A DNA stretch of 16,480 bases. Origin: Cochliopodium minus (Eukaryota > Discosea > Himatismenida > Cochliopodiidae). The notes beneath the pieces were generated by a model. It ran no database searches. It was not told the origin of the DNA and was given only the letters and a program-made list of their open reading frames with translations. Within the stretch, counting starts at the first letter, position 1. The number at the start of each line of letters is the position of its first letter. Of this stretch, positions 1 through 8,568 are shown in pieces. The DNA lies in assembly GCA_024220525.1 (NCBI GenBank), contig JAMYWO010000005.1, positions 105,009 through 121,488 of the forward strand, given 5' to 3'. The translations under genes and the position numbers were made by a program.

Positions 1-123
1 TTCCTTTTGAAATATGAAAGTTGAATCTTTGATAAAAATCATTCTAACATTTTTTTGCACCTATTTTTTTCAAAGTTGAAAAATTTTTTTTTTTCAAAAA
101 TTAAAAATATAAAGGTTAGCACT

Positions 124-850
124 TTAAGTCTTTGAATGTTCTGCAGTTTCAATCCACATCAAGATGTTTCCTTTATCTCCTAAAACTTTGTAAAGTTTTT
201 GTGGCGACTAATCTTTAAGATGAGATTCACTATCAAAATTTTTCCTTGGAGTATTTCGGAAATCTCTTGACTTTCATTGATTCTTTTTCAAATAAAGGAA
301 GATTGACTCTTTTTCCATTGTCTGATGGTGTTAATTGTTTTACTCCTTTCACTCCTCTTGTTATTTATACGTCTATACTTTCGAAAGGGAAGAAAGAGTG
401 ATTCAAAATTTACCCACCAAAAGTAGATCAATGAATACATTCTCAAATTTGAATCTTGCTTGAAATTTCACAACTTCCTAATAGAACTGGAAAACTTTTT
501 GCCCATATTATACGTCTCCAGAGCTTGATTATCTCTAACAGTAAGATTTTTGTTTCTTTTTCATCTATCATTTTTATAAATTTCTTCAATTGAACCAAGT
601 TATTGAGAACAAATCATTGAAAGATTCAAGAAAAGTTTGCATAATTCATAAAAAAAAATTCCAATCTTTTTTGTTTAAATTAAATTTTTTTTGTAAATTT
701 GTTTTGTTTTTTTAAACCTTTTGCATTCATTTTTCCACCCAAATGGAGATTGTGGTGACTCTTCTTCTCTGGGTTTTTCAAGTTTCTTGTTACTTCCACA
801 AGTTTTTTTGGGCTCCAAGACCAACTTAAAAATAGATGTAAAACCCTTCT
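124..850 (-). pseudogene. Decayed coding relic, identity unknown
   Basis: This stretch is visibly richer in G and C and less repetitive than the A-rich DNA next to it, but has no long open frame. On the minus strand several short open pieces look protein-like. One at about 850-660 contains KKTCGSNKK and EEESPQSPFGWKNECKR. One at about 363-233 contains QLTPSDNGKRVNLPLFEKES. One at about 208-124 contains QKLYKVLGDKGNILMWIETA. They lie in different frames separated by stops, without a convincing set of splice sites to join them. I infer an old gene broken by stops and indels. I recognise no family. An alternative is untranslated or regulatory DNA whose short open frames are chance. Confidence 0.3.
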
Positions 851-1540
851 TAAAAAAAATAAAATATAAAAATAAATTAAAAAATAAAAATAAAAAATAA
901 ATATTAATTAAAACAATAAAAATAAAAAAATAAAAAATTAAAATAATAAATGTTAATTAAAATAATAAATCTTAAAAAAATAATAAAAAATAAAAAATAT
1001 AAATAAAAATAAAAATAAAAATGAAAAAATTTGAAAATAAATAAAATAATTTATATTAAAAACAAAAAATAAAAATAAAAATAAAAATAAAAAATAAAAA
1101 ATAAAAAATAAAAAATGAAAAATTTGAAAATAAATAATTTATATTAAAAAAAAAAAAATAAAAAAATAAAAATAAAATAAAAATAAAAAAAAGAAAATAT
1201 AAAAATAAAAATAAAAATAAAAATAAATATTAATTAAAAAATATATAAATCAAAATAAAATAAATATTAATAAAAAAATAAATAAATAAAAATAAAAAAA
1301 TAAAATAAAATAAAATAAAAATAAATATTAATAAAAATTAATAAAAATTTATAAAAATTAATAAAAATAATTTTAAAATAAAAATAAAAATAAAAATTAA
1401 AAAAAATAATAAAAATAAAAATAATAAAAATAAAAATAAATATTAATAAAAATAATAAAATAATAATGGAAAAAAATTAAATACTAAAAATAAAAATCAA
1501 AAATGAACAGCAAAAATAAAAATAAAAAAATCTTGTTGTA
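841..1540. repeat. A-rich low-complexity tract (AAAAAT-type)
   Basis: About 700 bases consist almost only of A and T, with strong strand asymmetry: the plus strand is A-rich and the unit is mostly A4-6 followed by T, with interspersed TATTAATA. There is no coding content. Long open frames in and next to it (Phe/Leu/Ile-rich peptides on the minus strand) are by-products of the composition. It lies just beyond the point where the GLUG pseudogene loses its 3' part, so it may mark the site of the deletion or expansion. Confidence 0.9.
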
Positions 1541-1681
1541 AAATTAATCAAAAAATCTAAACTTAAACCAAAAATAGTAAGATTCTACCTGATCAAAAGT
1601 GAACCTCTCCATTTCACAAAGCTTATCCATAGACCAAAGAAGATGTTCCGCATAGAAAGTCACAAGACAGCCATTGGTAAA

Positions 1682-1858
1682 TAAATTGAAAAAAGAAATA
1701 ATTAAATAAAAAATAAAAAATAAAAAATAAAAAATAAAAAATAAAAAAAAATAAAAAAATAAAAATAAAAATAAAAATAAAAAATAAAAAAATAAAATAA
1801 AAAATAAAAAAATAACAAAAATTAAAATAATAAAATAAAAAATAAAAAATAATAATTG
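1682..1858. repeat. A-rich microsatellite inside pseudogene exon 9
   Basis: This run of AAAAAT-type units sits between two remnants of exon 9 of the GLUG pseudogene (INGLSGSF on one side, WLSCDFLC on the other). In the intact paralogue about 55 codons of sequence lie at this place. The repeat appears to have replaced that coding sequence. Confidence 0.75.
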
Positions 1859-1972
1859 ATTTGAATTTTTTATAAAAGAACCACTTAGACCATTTATCGT
1901 TGACACTCGCAGTAGCTGTTGTGAGCATACAAGTTGAAAATATGGGCAGATTCAACAGCATCAACCGAAATA

Positions 1973-2080
1973 NAAAAAATAAAAAATAAAAAATAAAAAA
2001 TAAAAAATAAAAAATAAAATAAAAAATAAAAAATAAAATAAAAAATAAAAATAAATAATAAATAAAAATAAAAAAATTGT
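1973..2080. repeat. A-rich microsatellite in a pseudogene intron, with one N
   Basis: About 100 bases of AAAAAT units start immediately downstream of the splice donor at 2083 on the minus strand. They occupy the position of intron 8 of the GLUG family. The single ambiguous base (N at 1973) is at its edge, so the local assembly is uncertain. Confidence 0.75.
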
Positions 2081-3406
2081 CACCTGCTGGCAAATGCAAA
2101 TTCCCAAATAAACCTCCTATAGTTTGATAGGATCTGACCAAAACAGAAGATTTTACGTAACAACTTGATACATTTCTTTTAAAAAATAAATAAAAACATC
2201 TGATAAACTGATTTTATAAACAAATAAATTACGATTCTTGTGCTGTTCCTATCACTTTTAAATGAACAAATAAAAAATTTAAATAAAAAAATGTAAAAAT
2301 TTTTCTATTACATCCACCCACACATCCACCTGTCGCATTAACAATTCCTTTTTAAAAAATATTAGTTATATTTGTTTTAAAAATTTTTTTTTTTTTTACC
2401 ATTGCTAACACCACACCCATTTATTTCAGCATTGTAAGATCTCCCAATAAGTCCACCTTTACAAAATATTTTTTAAAAAGAAAAGATAATTCTTTAGAAA
2501 AAAAAACGAACCCACGTTGTCTTTTCCCCTGACCATTATAGTGCTAGGGTTTGATGGAAACCCAAGATTATGACAATTTGTTATTGTTCCAGATAAATGT
2601 CTATCAATAAGAAAGATTTTTTGAATTAGTGATCACTTTAAAATTGATCCTCAATCAATTACCCAAATAATCCGCCAGTATATTCTTTATGTATTTTATT
2701 TAAAAAAAATTATATTCTTAAAATATAGTGGAGGAATTTACGAAGATTAACAGAATCAACTATGGTATTTTGAACAAGTATATTTGAGATAATACAATTG
2801 GAACAAAATCCCGCCACAGATCCTATATAATACAAATTTGCAAAGATAATATTGCTTTGTGAAGCTAAAGTGGTGTTCAATATGATATCCTTAATTATAC
2901 AATCTGTGCAATATGCAAATATTGTTCCTGCATAGCTTTGGGAAGTTTCAGTGGAGGTGATATTTACATTCAAAAAGGTAAGATTCTTCACAGTTGCACC
3001 CAACCCATTCGCAAACAAACCAATATAACTTTTATTACCAGATATGACATAATTTCTGATTGAATAACCATTTCCATCCAACGTTCCTATGAATCATTCG
3101 TTATATAAATAATACAATTCGTTGGAATTTGGAACACTGTCAAAATTTTTTTTTTTTTACCTCTGAATAAAATTGTTGAATTCCCTATGCTGATGAAGTT
3201 AGTTGTTGAGCAATCAATATCATTTGCCAAAGAATAATATACTGAGGGATTATTTGGCAAAATATTTTGTAAAGATTCACAATCAGTAATATTAATGTTC
3301 TGAGAAAAGACACTCGAAATCAACAATAATAATAGAAAGGATAAAATTCCTCATTTTAATTTTTTATAATTAAATTAAAAAATGAATTTCAATTAATAAT
3401 TCAAAA

Positions 3407-6400
3407 TTATCTTTTTTCTTCCATCTGAATTCCCGACAAAACTGTATCAAAATGTTTGCGTCTTTTCCACAAAAGAAAAATCCCTACAATGACAACAACC
3501 AAAGATCCTCCAACAATTCCCAAAACAATTCCAATTATTGCTCCTTGAGAAATACCTATTATTATAAATGAAAAATAAATAAATATATAAACTGAAAAGT
3601 TGAAATAAATGAAGTTTACCTCCACATTTTCCATTTGAAGTTGTCGAAAGAGATACAGAAAGAGTTCCTTGTTGATCATTCAATTTTGATTCGATTTTAT
3701 CACATTTATTGTTCACATATGTTGGTTTGACTGAAAACTTTGATGTTTGTATTGTTTGAACATCTCTATTATCTGTTTCTTTTTGTTTTTGATTGTAATT
3801 TGATCTTAAAAATTGGATTGGTTGAGAACAATTGTAATTTATCAAAATTATTTTTGTTGTTCCTTTTTCAGGTCTTATTTCCAATGTTAAACTCAAATTT
3901 CCGTTCAATGTGACACATCCTGAAACATTCAATGCTCCTATTTTTATTTAAAATTTAAAAGAAATTAATAATAAACAGAATAAAAAAAAAATAAGGAATT
4001 AAAAAGATACCATTTTCATTGTTTGAATCAGAATTCAAAACAAGAGTGATTGTTGATTCAGATGTTTGATTAAAATTTCCAAAAACAACAAGTGATGATC
4101 CATTCAAAGTGAGAGCTTTTGAAATTTCTAAATTTCCTTCAATTACAACATTTGTTTGATTCAATGTTGTTTCTTGAGAAATTGTGGTTGTTGTGTTTGG
4201 AGATAAAGGGATGAATTGATATCCCCAAACATTTCCATTCAAAACACAACTTATGTCGAAAAGAGATGCATTCAAAATTAATCCTTTCATCCCACAATTT
4301 TCACAATTTAACACTTCATAAAGACAAATTGGTAATATGTTTGGGTTTAAAGTAGATGCATATGTTGTAGATGGAACTAATGTAGATGGAACTGTAGTAG
4401 ACGGAGTTAAAGTAGATGGATATGTTGTAGATGGTTCTATAGTTGATGGAGTCAAATTTGATGGAATGAAAGTAGAAGGAATTTCTGTGGAAGGGGAACT
4501 GGTAGAAGGTTCTGTCGTTGATGGAGTCAATGTTGATGGAATGATAGTAGAAGGGATTTCTGTGGAAGGGGAACTTGTCGAAGGTTGTAGAGGTGTTGTA
4601 AAGGGATCATTAGTAGAAGGGACAAATGTCGATGGAGATGTTGTGGATGGTATGGTTGTTGGTGGAGTGGTAGTTGAAGGGGTGAGAGTAGATGGAACCG
4701 GAAATGGGCAAGTATTACTTCCGAAAGTGAGAGGATGTTCTAAATTCAAAATTAAATTTATTTTTTTAAAAAATAAATTAACAAAAAAAGAATTTTAGAG
4801 CAATGATATTTTACCTGTTCTTAAATTATTTCCATACCAAACAGTTAACTGATCAAAAGTGGTGTCTACAATAGTATAAAGATCATCGCAACTCAAACCA
4901 ACAGGAAAAGTACCAGCACTACAATTACCATTAGCAATAGCAGGAAAAGTATTTGTTTGGTTGTTGAAATAAAAATTTGTTAAATAACAACTTCCTGTAT
5001 TATCGATATATCCAATCGAAGCACTCACATTTCCTGTTAACCCGTTAATAATGTTTGAAGAATAACTATTTTGAATTGCAACAGAATTAAATGTGTTGAT
5101 ACTCAACCTTCCTGCAAACCCTCCTACGATTCCACTGGAAGACGATATGTTTGCTCTTGTGTAAGAATTATTTACCACAAAATTTCCTTTTTACAAAAAT
5201 AAAAATTATAAGTAAAAAAATAAAATACAAATAAATTAAAATAAAATAAAAATAAATAAAATGAAATAAAAATTTTTTATATGAATATAAATATAGAAAC
5301 TTTTTATAAATCTTTACCATCATAAACATATATTTTTCCAACTAAACCACCAATTGTTAAATAGGACTGCAATGAAACAGAAGATTTTACATAACTGTCC
5401 GAGATATCCCTAAATATTTTTTATTAATTAAAAATAGAATAATAAAAAAAAAAATCAAAAAAAAAATACGTATTTTGGGCAATTCCAATTACTGTTTTAA
5501 ATTTCAATTTATTAATAAAATAAGTAAAACAATCAAAAATGAAGAAAAATTTTTTTAAAAGCATTCTTACATCCACCTACACATCCACCTGTTGCGTTTA
5601 CTAAAACTATTTAATTCACAATTAAATTAATTTTTTTTTTTTACTAAAAAAAATTTTACCATTGCTAACACCACATCCTATTATTTTGGAACTTGTAGCA
5701 ATTCCAAACATTCCTCCTTTGAATAATGAATTAAAGTAGTAATTCTTTTGTTAAAAAAAAAAACTAACCTACATTATTTTTTCCCCTGACCATCATTACA
5801 CTTGGATTTGATGAAAAACCAAGATTATGGCAATTTGTTATGATTCCAGTCATGAATCTATGTGAATTTAAAGATGTACGAATATATAAGAAAAATTATT
5901 TGCATTTTATATGCGATAGCAGTATACAAAATGAATATATAAATTGTATATATTTGAGGATCTATTATAGAATTTATTTTTTTACCCAAATAATCCACCA
6001 ACATTTTCTTTATCTAAAACAATATACATTTTAAATGCTTCATTCAATAAGATTTTTATTTACCAAGAGCATCTACTATAGTATTCTGGACAAAAATGTT
6101 TGTGATAATGCAATTTAGACACTGTCCCACAACCAATCCTACATTGTTCATATTCACTTTGATTATATTTCCAACTGCTAAAGTTGAATTGAATATAATA
6201 TCACTCATGGTGCAACTGTTACAATATCCAAAGATAGCACCTGCAAAATTTTGTTCACTTGTTGAAGTGATATTGATATTGATAAATGTTATGTTCTTGA
6301 CAATGATATCGAGACCATTTGCAAATAATCCAAGATGACTCCCATTATTATTTCCAACCAAATTATAATTTATAATCGAATATCCTTGCCCATCAAATAT

Positions 6401-6673
6401 TCCTTTAATTTTATTATTTTTATTCAAAGAAAGATTGTTATGAAATTTTTTTGACATATTAAAAAAGTAAGTACCCTTGAATTGGAGAGAAGGATTTCCT
6501 ACACTTATGTTTAATCCAGTGCAATCAATATCATTCACCAATGAATAATAAACAGAAGAATTATTTGTCAAAATACTTTGAAAAGATGAACAATCAGAAA
6601 TATTAAAATTCTGTGAAACTACCAATGAAAGTGAAATCATTAGAAGCAAACAAGAAAAGATCAAAATCTTCAT
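3407..6673 (-). CDS. GLUG-type mucin-stalked surface protein (12 exons)
   Basis: Exons on the minus strand: 6673-6475, 6402-6064, 6013-5986, 5857-5769, 5716-5660, 5606-5571, 5491-5470, 5409-5318, 5186-4815, 4739-4011, 3937-3620, 3555-3407. Total 2430 nt, 809 aa, stop TAA. The ATG at 6673 is followed by a typical signal peptide (MKILIFSCLLLMISLSLVVS). Residues about 22-410 form a GLUG/beta-helix-like region with repeated GGLxG turns, two CxxC pairs and many N-x-S/T sites. Residues about 427-545 are a Pro-Ser-Thr stalk. A Cys module follows (CLYEV, CENCG), then a Ser/Thr/Asn-rich domain, a TM helix near 765-785 (IIGIVLGIVGGSLVVVIVG) and a short basic tail (WKRRKH). Eleven GT-AG introns of 50-131 nt fit the frame, and most are confirmed by the two paralogues. 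GLUG motifs are known from bacterial and protist surface adhesins. A role in cell-surface adhesion is inference. No cytoplasmic signalling motif is evident. Confidence 0.88.
4339..4695 (-). repeat. Pro-Ser-Thr stalk repeat in exon 10
   Basis: About 119 codons of imperfect PSTxx/PSTxxPST units (15-18 nt) encode a mucin-like, probably O-glycosylated stalk between the GLUG region and the membrane-proximal domains. The opposite strand is open across it and reads as Val-Asp/Glu-Gly repeats (VDGVKVDG-like). That is a mirror artefact, not a gene. Confidence 0.9.
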
Positions 6674-7476
6674 TTTGATCTCTTTTTTTTTTTCAGATAA
6701 AATTTTTTTTTTGAAATAAAATTTTTTTTTTGAAATAAAATTTTTTTCCAATCGGGCAACTCCCTCTTTAAAAGAAAAAATAATTTTAATATACGTTTGG
6801 ATGTTTATATTTCTAAACCAGATTAAGTTCATCGTTTTTAAAAAGATAGAATAAAATATTTCAAAAATAAAATAAAATAAAAAATAAAAAAAAAAAAAAA
6901 AAAAAACAAATCAAATTTAAATCACCTCTTTTTAATAAATTAATTTTAAATCTATTTTTTTATTTGAATAATAAAAAAAATCAAAGAAGAGAAAGAAGTA
7001 ATTGAAAAGATTTTTTCAAGGATTGGAGAAGTATTATGAAACAAAAGTTTTACAAAAAACTCAAAGATGGATCCTATGAGTTGAAAAGAATGTCAAGATT
7101 ATAGAAAGAAAAATAATGGAAGAAATATAAGCTATGGTTGGATAGGGATAGAGAAAGATACAAGATTGGATATCATAATAAAAAACAAATAAGTAAAGTG
7201 CAGTCATGGATGCAAAGTAAGAGAAATAATTATCAAAACATAAATAAAAAAAACTCAAAAAGTTAAAAAAAAAAAAATAAATAAAGGATTATAAAAGGAC
7301 AGTTATTGTTTTTATTTTCAAAAGCATCAAAATTTAACAAGAAAAAAACAAATTTTATATTCATCAAAAAAAAAAAATTATGAAAACCTTTCAAAAAAAA
7401 TAATCCAAAAAAAAATTGGATAAGTTAAAAAAAAAAATAAAAAAATAAAAAATCAAACAACAAAAAATTGGTGAAT
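6674..7476. other. Divergent intergenic region
   Basis: About 800 bases separate the divergent starts of the GLUG gene (-) and the coiled-coil gene (+), so both promoters are expected here. It holds homopolymer A and T runs (for example around 6885-6906 and 7370-7455) and a short T-rich tandem repeat near the GLUG start. A lysine-rich plus-strand stretch from 7036 to about 7264 is interrupted by TAG and TAA. The opposite strand reads as a hydrophobic peptide at 7258-7061. I do not support either as a gene. No recognisable promoter motif can be separated from the composition. Confidence 0.6.
6695..6745. repeat. Short tandem repeat upstream of the GLUG gene
   Basis: About two and a half copies of a 19-20 base unit, ATAAAA followed by about ten T and GAA, lie 20-70 bases upstream of the ATG at 6673. 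They are in the presumed 5' UTR or core promoter. A role in regulation is possible but unsupported. Confidence 0.6.
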
Positions 7477-8238
7477 ATGAATCAGAATAAACCCTACAGA
7501 TTGAAATTACGAAATCTCAAGAATAATAATCCATCCCAAGAGAATGATCAAATTATTGAACAGAATGGTATCAATGAAAAAACTATACCCATCAAAGGAA
7601 ACAATCCCACAATAAAAAAAAATGAGGAATCACAAAAGATGAACCCATCCAAAGACCTAAACAACAAAGGAAAGGAATATCAACAAATTCTATCAAAATC
7701 ATCAACAGATAAAATTATCAATGCATTTGTTGAACATGATAAAAAGATTGAAAAACAAAGTATGTCTAATAATGAATTGTTATCCAAGATTTTCCTCATG
7801 GTGGAACAACGAGGCAAAGATTTGGGACCCATGCTGGAACAACGAGGCAAAGATTTGGGATCCATGATTGAACAACGAGGCAAAGATTTGGGATCCTTGA
7901 AGAACGAATTATCCAATAAGATACATCAACATGGCATTGATTTGAATCAAAAGATGGAACAACGAGGCAAAGATTTGGGATCCATGATGGAACAACGAGG
8001 CAAAGATTTGGGATCCATGATTGAAAATCTAAAGGAAGTATTTCACAAAGAATTATCTGATTTGAATAAAAAGATGGAACAAATTCAGGTTGATACAACT
8101 GAAATGAAGGAAAATATAATAAAAATTCAAAAGGATATACCTCATCTTCAACAGAAGAGTGGAACAAAATTGGATTTGCTTATTCGCTTGAATTACAAGA
8201 CTGGACATTCGACTGAGAAACATAGCTCAACAAGATAA
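7477..8238 (+). CDS. Hendecad-repeat coiled-coil protein
   Basis: Single exon, 253 aa, stop TAA. The first ATG in the open frame, at 7477, is chosen. The frame is open further upstream (TTG, GTG) but without another ATG. Residues 1-75 are hydrophilic, Asn/Lys/Gln-rich and probably disordered. From about residue 85 to 235 the protein is predicted coiled coil. Five copies of an 11-residue unit EQRGKDLGSMI (first at residue 110), plus a degenerate one (HQHGIDLNQKM), are flanked by heptad-like segments (LKEVFHKELSDLNKKMEQI). No signal peptide, TM segment or catalytic motif is visible, and the C-terminus is basic and Ser/Thr-rich. I recognise no family. A structural or scaffolding role is inferred only from the coiled coil. 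Neighbouring genes give no functional hint. Confidence 0.8.
   Translation: MNQNKPYRLKLRNLKNNNPSQENDQIIEQNGINEKTIPIKGNNPTIKKNEESQKMNPSKDLNNKGKEYQQILSKSSTDKIINAFVEHDKKIEKQSMSNNELLSKIFLMVEQRGKDLGPMLEQRGKDLGSMIEQRGKDLGSLKNELSNKIHQHGIDLNQKMEQRGKDLGSMMEQRGKDLGSMIENLKEVFHKELSDLNKKMEQIQVDTTEMKENIIKIQKDIPHLQQKSGTKLDLLIRLNYKTGHSTEKHSSTR
7804..8022 (+). repeat. 33-bp tandem repeat (11-residue coiled-coil unit)
   Basis: Five near-identical 33-base units lie at 7804-7836, 7837-7869, 7870-7902, 7957-7989 and 7990-8022. They begin GAACAACGAGGCAAAGATTT and are followed by GGGA(T/C)CC. A degenerate unit sits at 7924-7956. The 24-base core is identical at the DNA level, including silent sites, which suggests recent duplication or gene conversion within the gene. 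Each unit adds one hendecad turn to the coiled coil. Confidence 0.92.
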
Positions 8239-8568
8239 TTTTTGTCTAAAGTAAACATCAAGAATAAAAGTTTATTGAGTATTATCAAAATAAAACTTTT
8301 TCTGAGGAATTTGATCATCATTTTTGTTAGTATTTTGATCTTATGTAATTGGTTGAAATTTAGGGTGTTAACAAAATTTTCACATTCTAAAGAATAATTA
8401 ACCAAAATTTTGAGCAATACAAATTTGTTAACATTTCCTTTTTTTTTGATTCAAAATTGAAAATAATTACACTTTAAGTGCAACTATTTCACCAAAGATA
8501 GCATCGTCAAAATTTTGTTCATTTGTTGAAGTGATATTGATAAAGTGAATATTTATTTTTATCAAATT
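8239..8568. other. Convergent intergenic region
   Basis: This is the 330-base gap between the 3' ends of the coiled-coil gene (+) and the RCC1 gene (-). Apart from the GLUG exon relic annotated separately at 8477-8544, I see no gene in it. The open frame on the minus strand at 8417-8193 overlaps the end of the coiled-coil gene and has no protein-like features. Confidence 0.6.
8477..8544 (-). pseudogene. Fragment of a GLUG gene exon 2
   Basis: The plus-strand sequence aligns with 6208-6285 of the intact GLUG gene. It shares GTGCAACT, CCAAAGATAGCA, CAAAATTTTGTTCA and TTGTTGAAGTGATATTGAT, with a small deletion of four bases, one of about six, and a few substitutions. On the minus strand this corresponds to part of exon 2 around NITSTSEQNFAGAIFGYC. 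The rest of the gene is missing. It is a small dead fragment in the same orientation as its source. Confidence 0.75.

Larger units (their letters stand above)
1544..3354 (-). pseudogene. GLUG-type surface protein pseudogene
   Basis: This is a paralogue of the intact gene immediately upstream. Exons on the minus strand: 3354-3161, 3086-2742, 2684-2663, 2600-2512, 2456-2400, 2347-2312, 2254-2233, 2175-2084. All introns are GT-AG, with the same phases as the two other copies, and exons 4-8 have exactly the same lengths as in the intact gene (89, 57, 36, 22, 92). Exons 2-8 are open and keep the motifs NGYSI, two CxxC pairs, VKNLTF, ITNCHNLGFPSNP, NGCGVSNG and YQTIGGLFG. It is broken at both ends. 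The ATG at 3354 is one base out of frame with the signal peptide reading frame (next in-frame triplet upstream is TGA at 3353). Exon 9 survives only as scraps in different frames (NSYCE at about 1915, INGLSGSF near 1890, WLSCDFLC at 1676-1650, FTFDQ at 1606-1589), split by A-rich DNA. The stalk, Cys module and TM exons are absent. A sequencing error could explain the start frameshift, but not the 3' loss. Confidence 0.82.

Noticed and set aside
841-1540. Telomeric or centromeric repeat
   Set aside because: The unit is irregular AAAAAT-type with no G-rich strand and no higher-order period, and similar tracts occur inside introns. Ordinary low-complexity DNA explains it.
1544-2141. Long minus-strand open frames rich in Phe, Leu, Ile and Tyr, looking like membrane proteins
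   Set aside because: They are the translation of AAAAAT-type repeats. Only the short non-repetitive ends are protein-like, and those are GLUG exon remnants in different frames.
4337-4798. Plus-strand open frame of Val-Asp/Glu-Gly repeats
   Set aside because: It is the mirror of the Pro-Ser-Thr stalk of the minus-strand GLUG gene. The exon on the other strand is supported by homology and splice sites.
6674-6832. In-frame N-terminal extension of the GLUG gene to an ATG at 6832
   Set aside because: It would bury the clear signal peptide. The paralogues start at the equivalent of 6673, and the extension encodes repeat-derived Lys/Phe sequence.
7036-7264. Lysine-rich plus-strand stretch, and a hydrophobic minus-strand open frame at 7258-7061
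   Set aside because: The plus frame is broken by TAG and TAA. The minus frame is a hydrophobic by-product of purine-rich DNA. No family features or splice pattern.
7680-8167. Minus-strand repeat frames (LPRCS and NLCLVV repeats)
   Set aside because: They are antisense shadows of the 33-bp coiled-coil repeat, which reads as a sensible protein on the plus strand.
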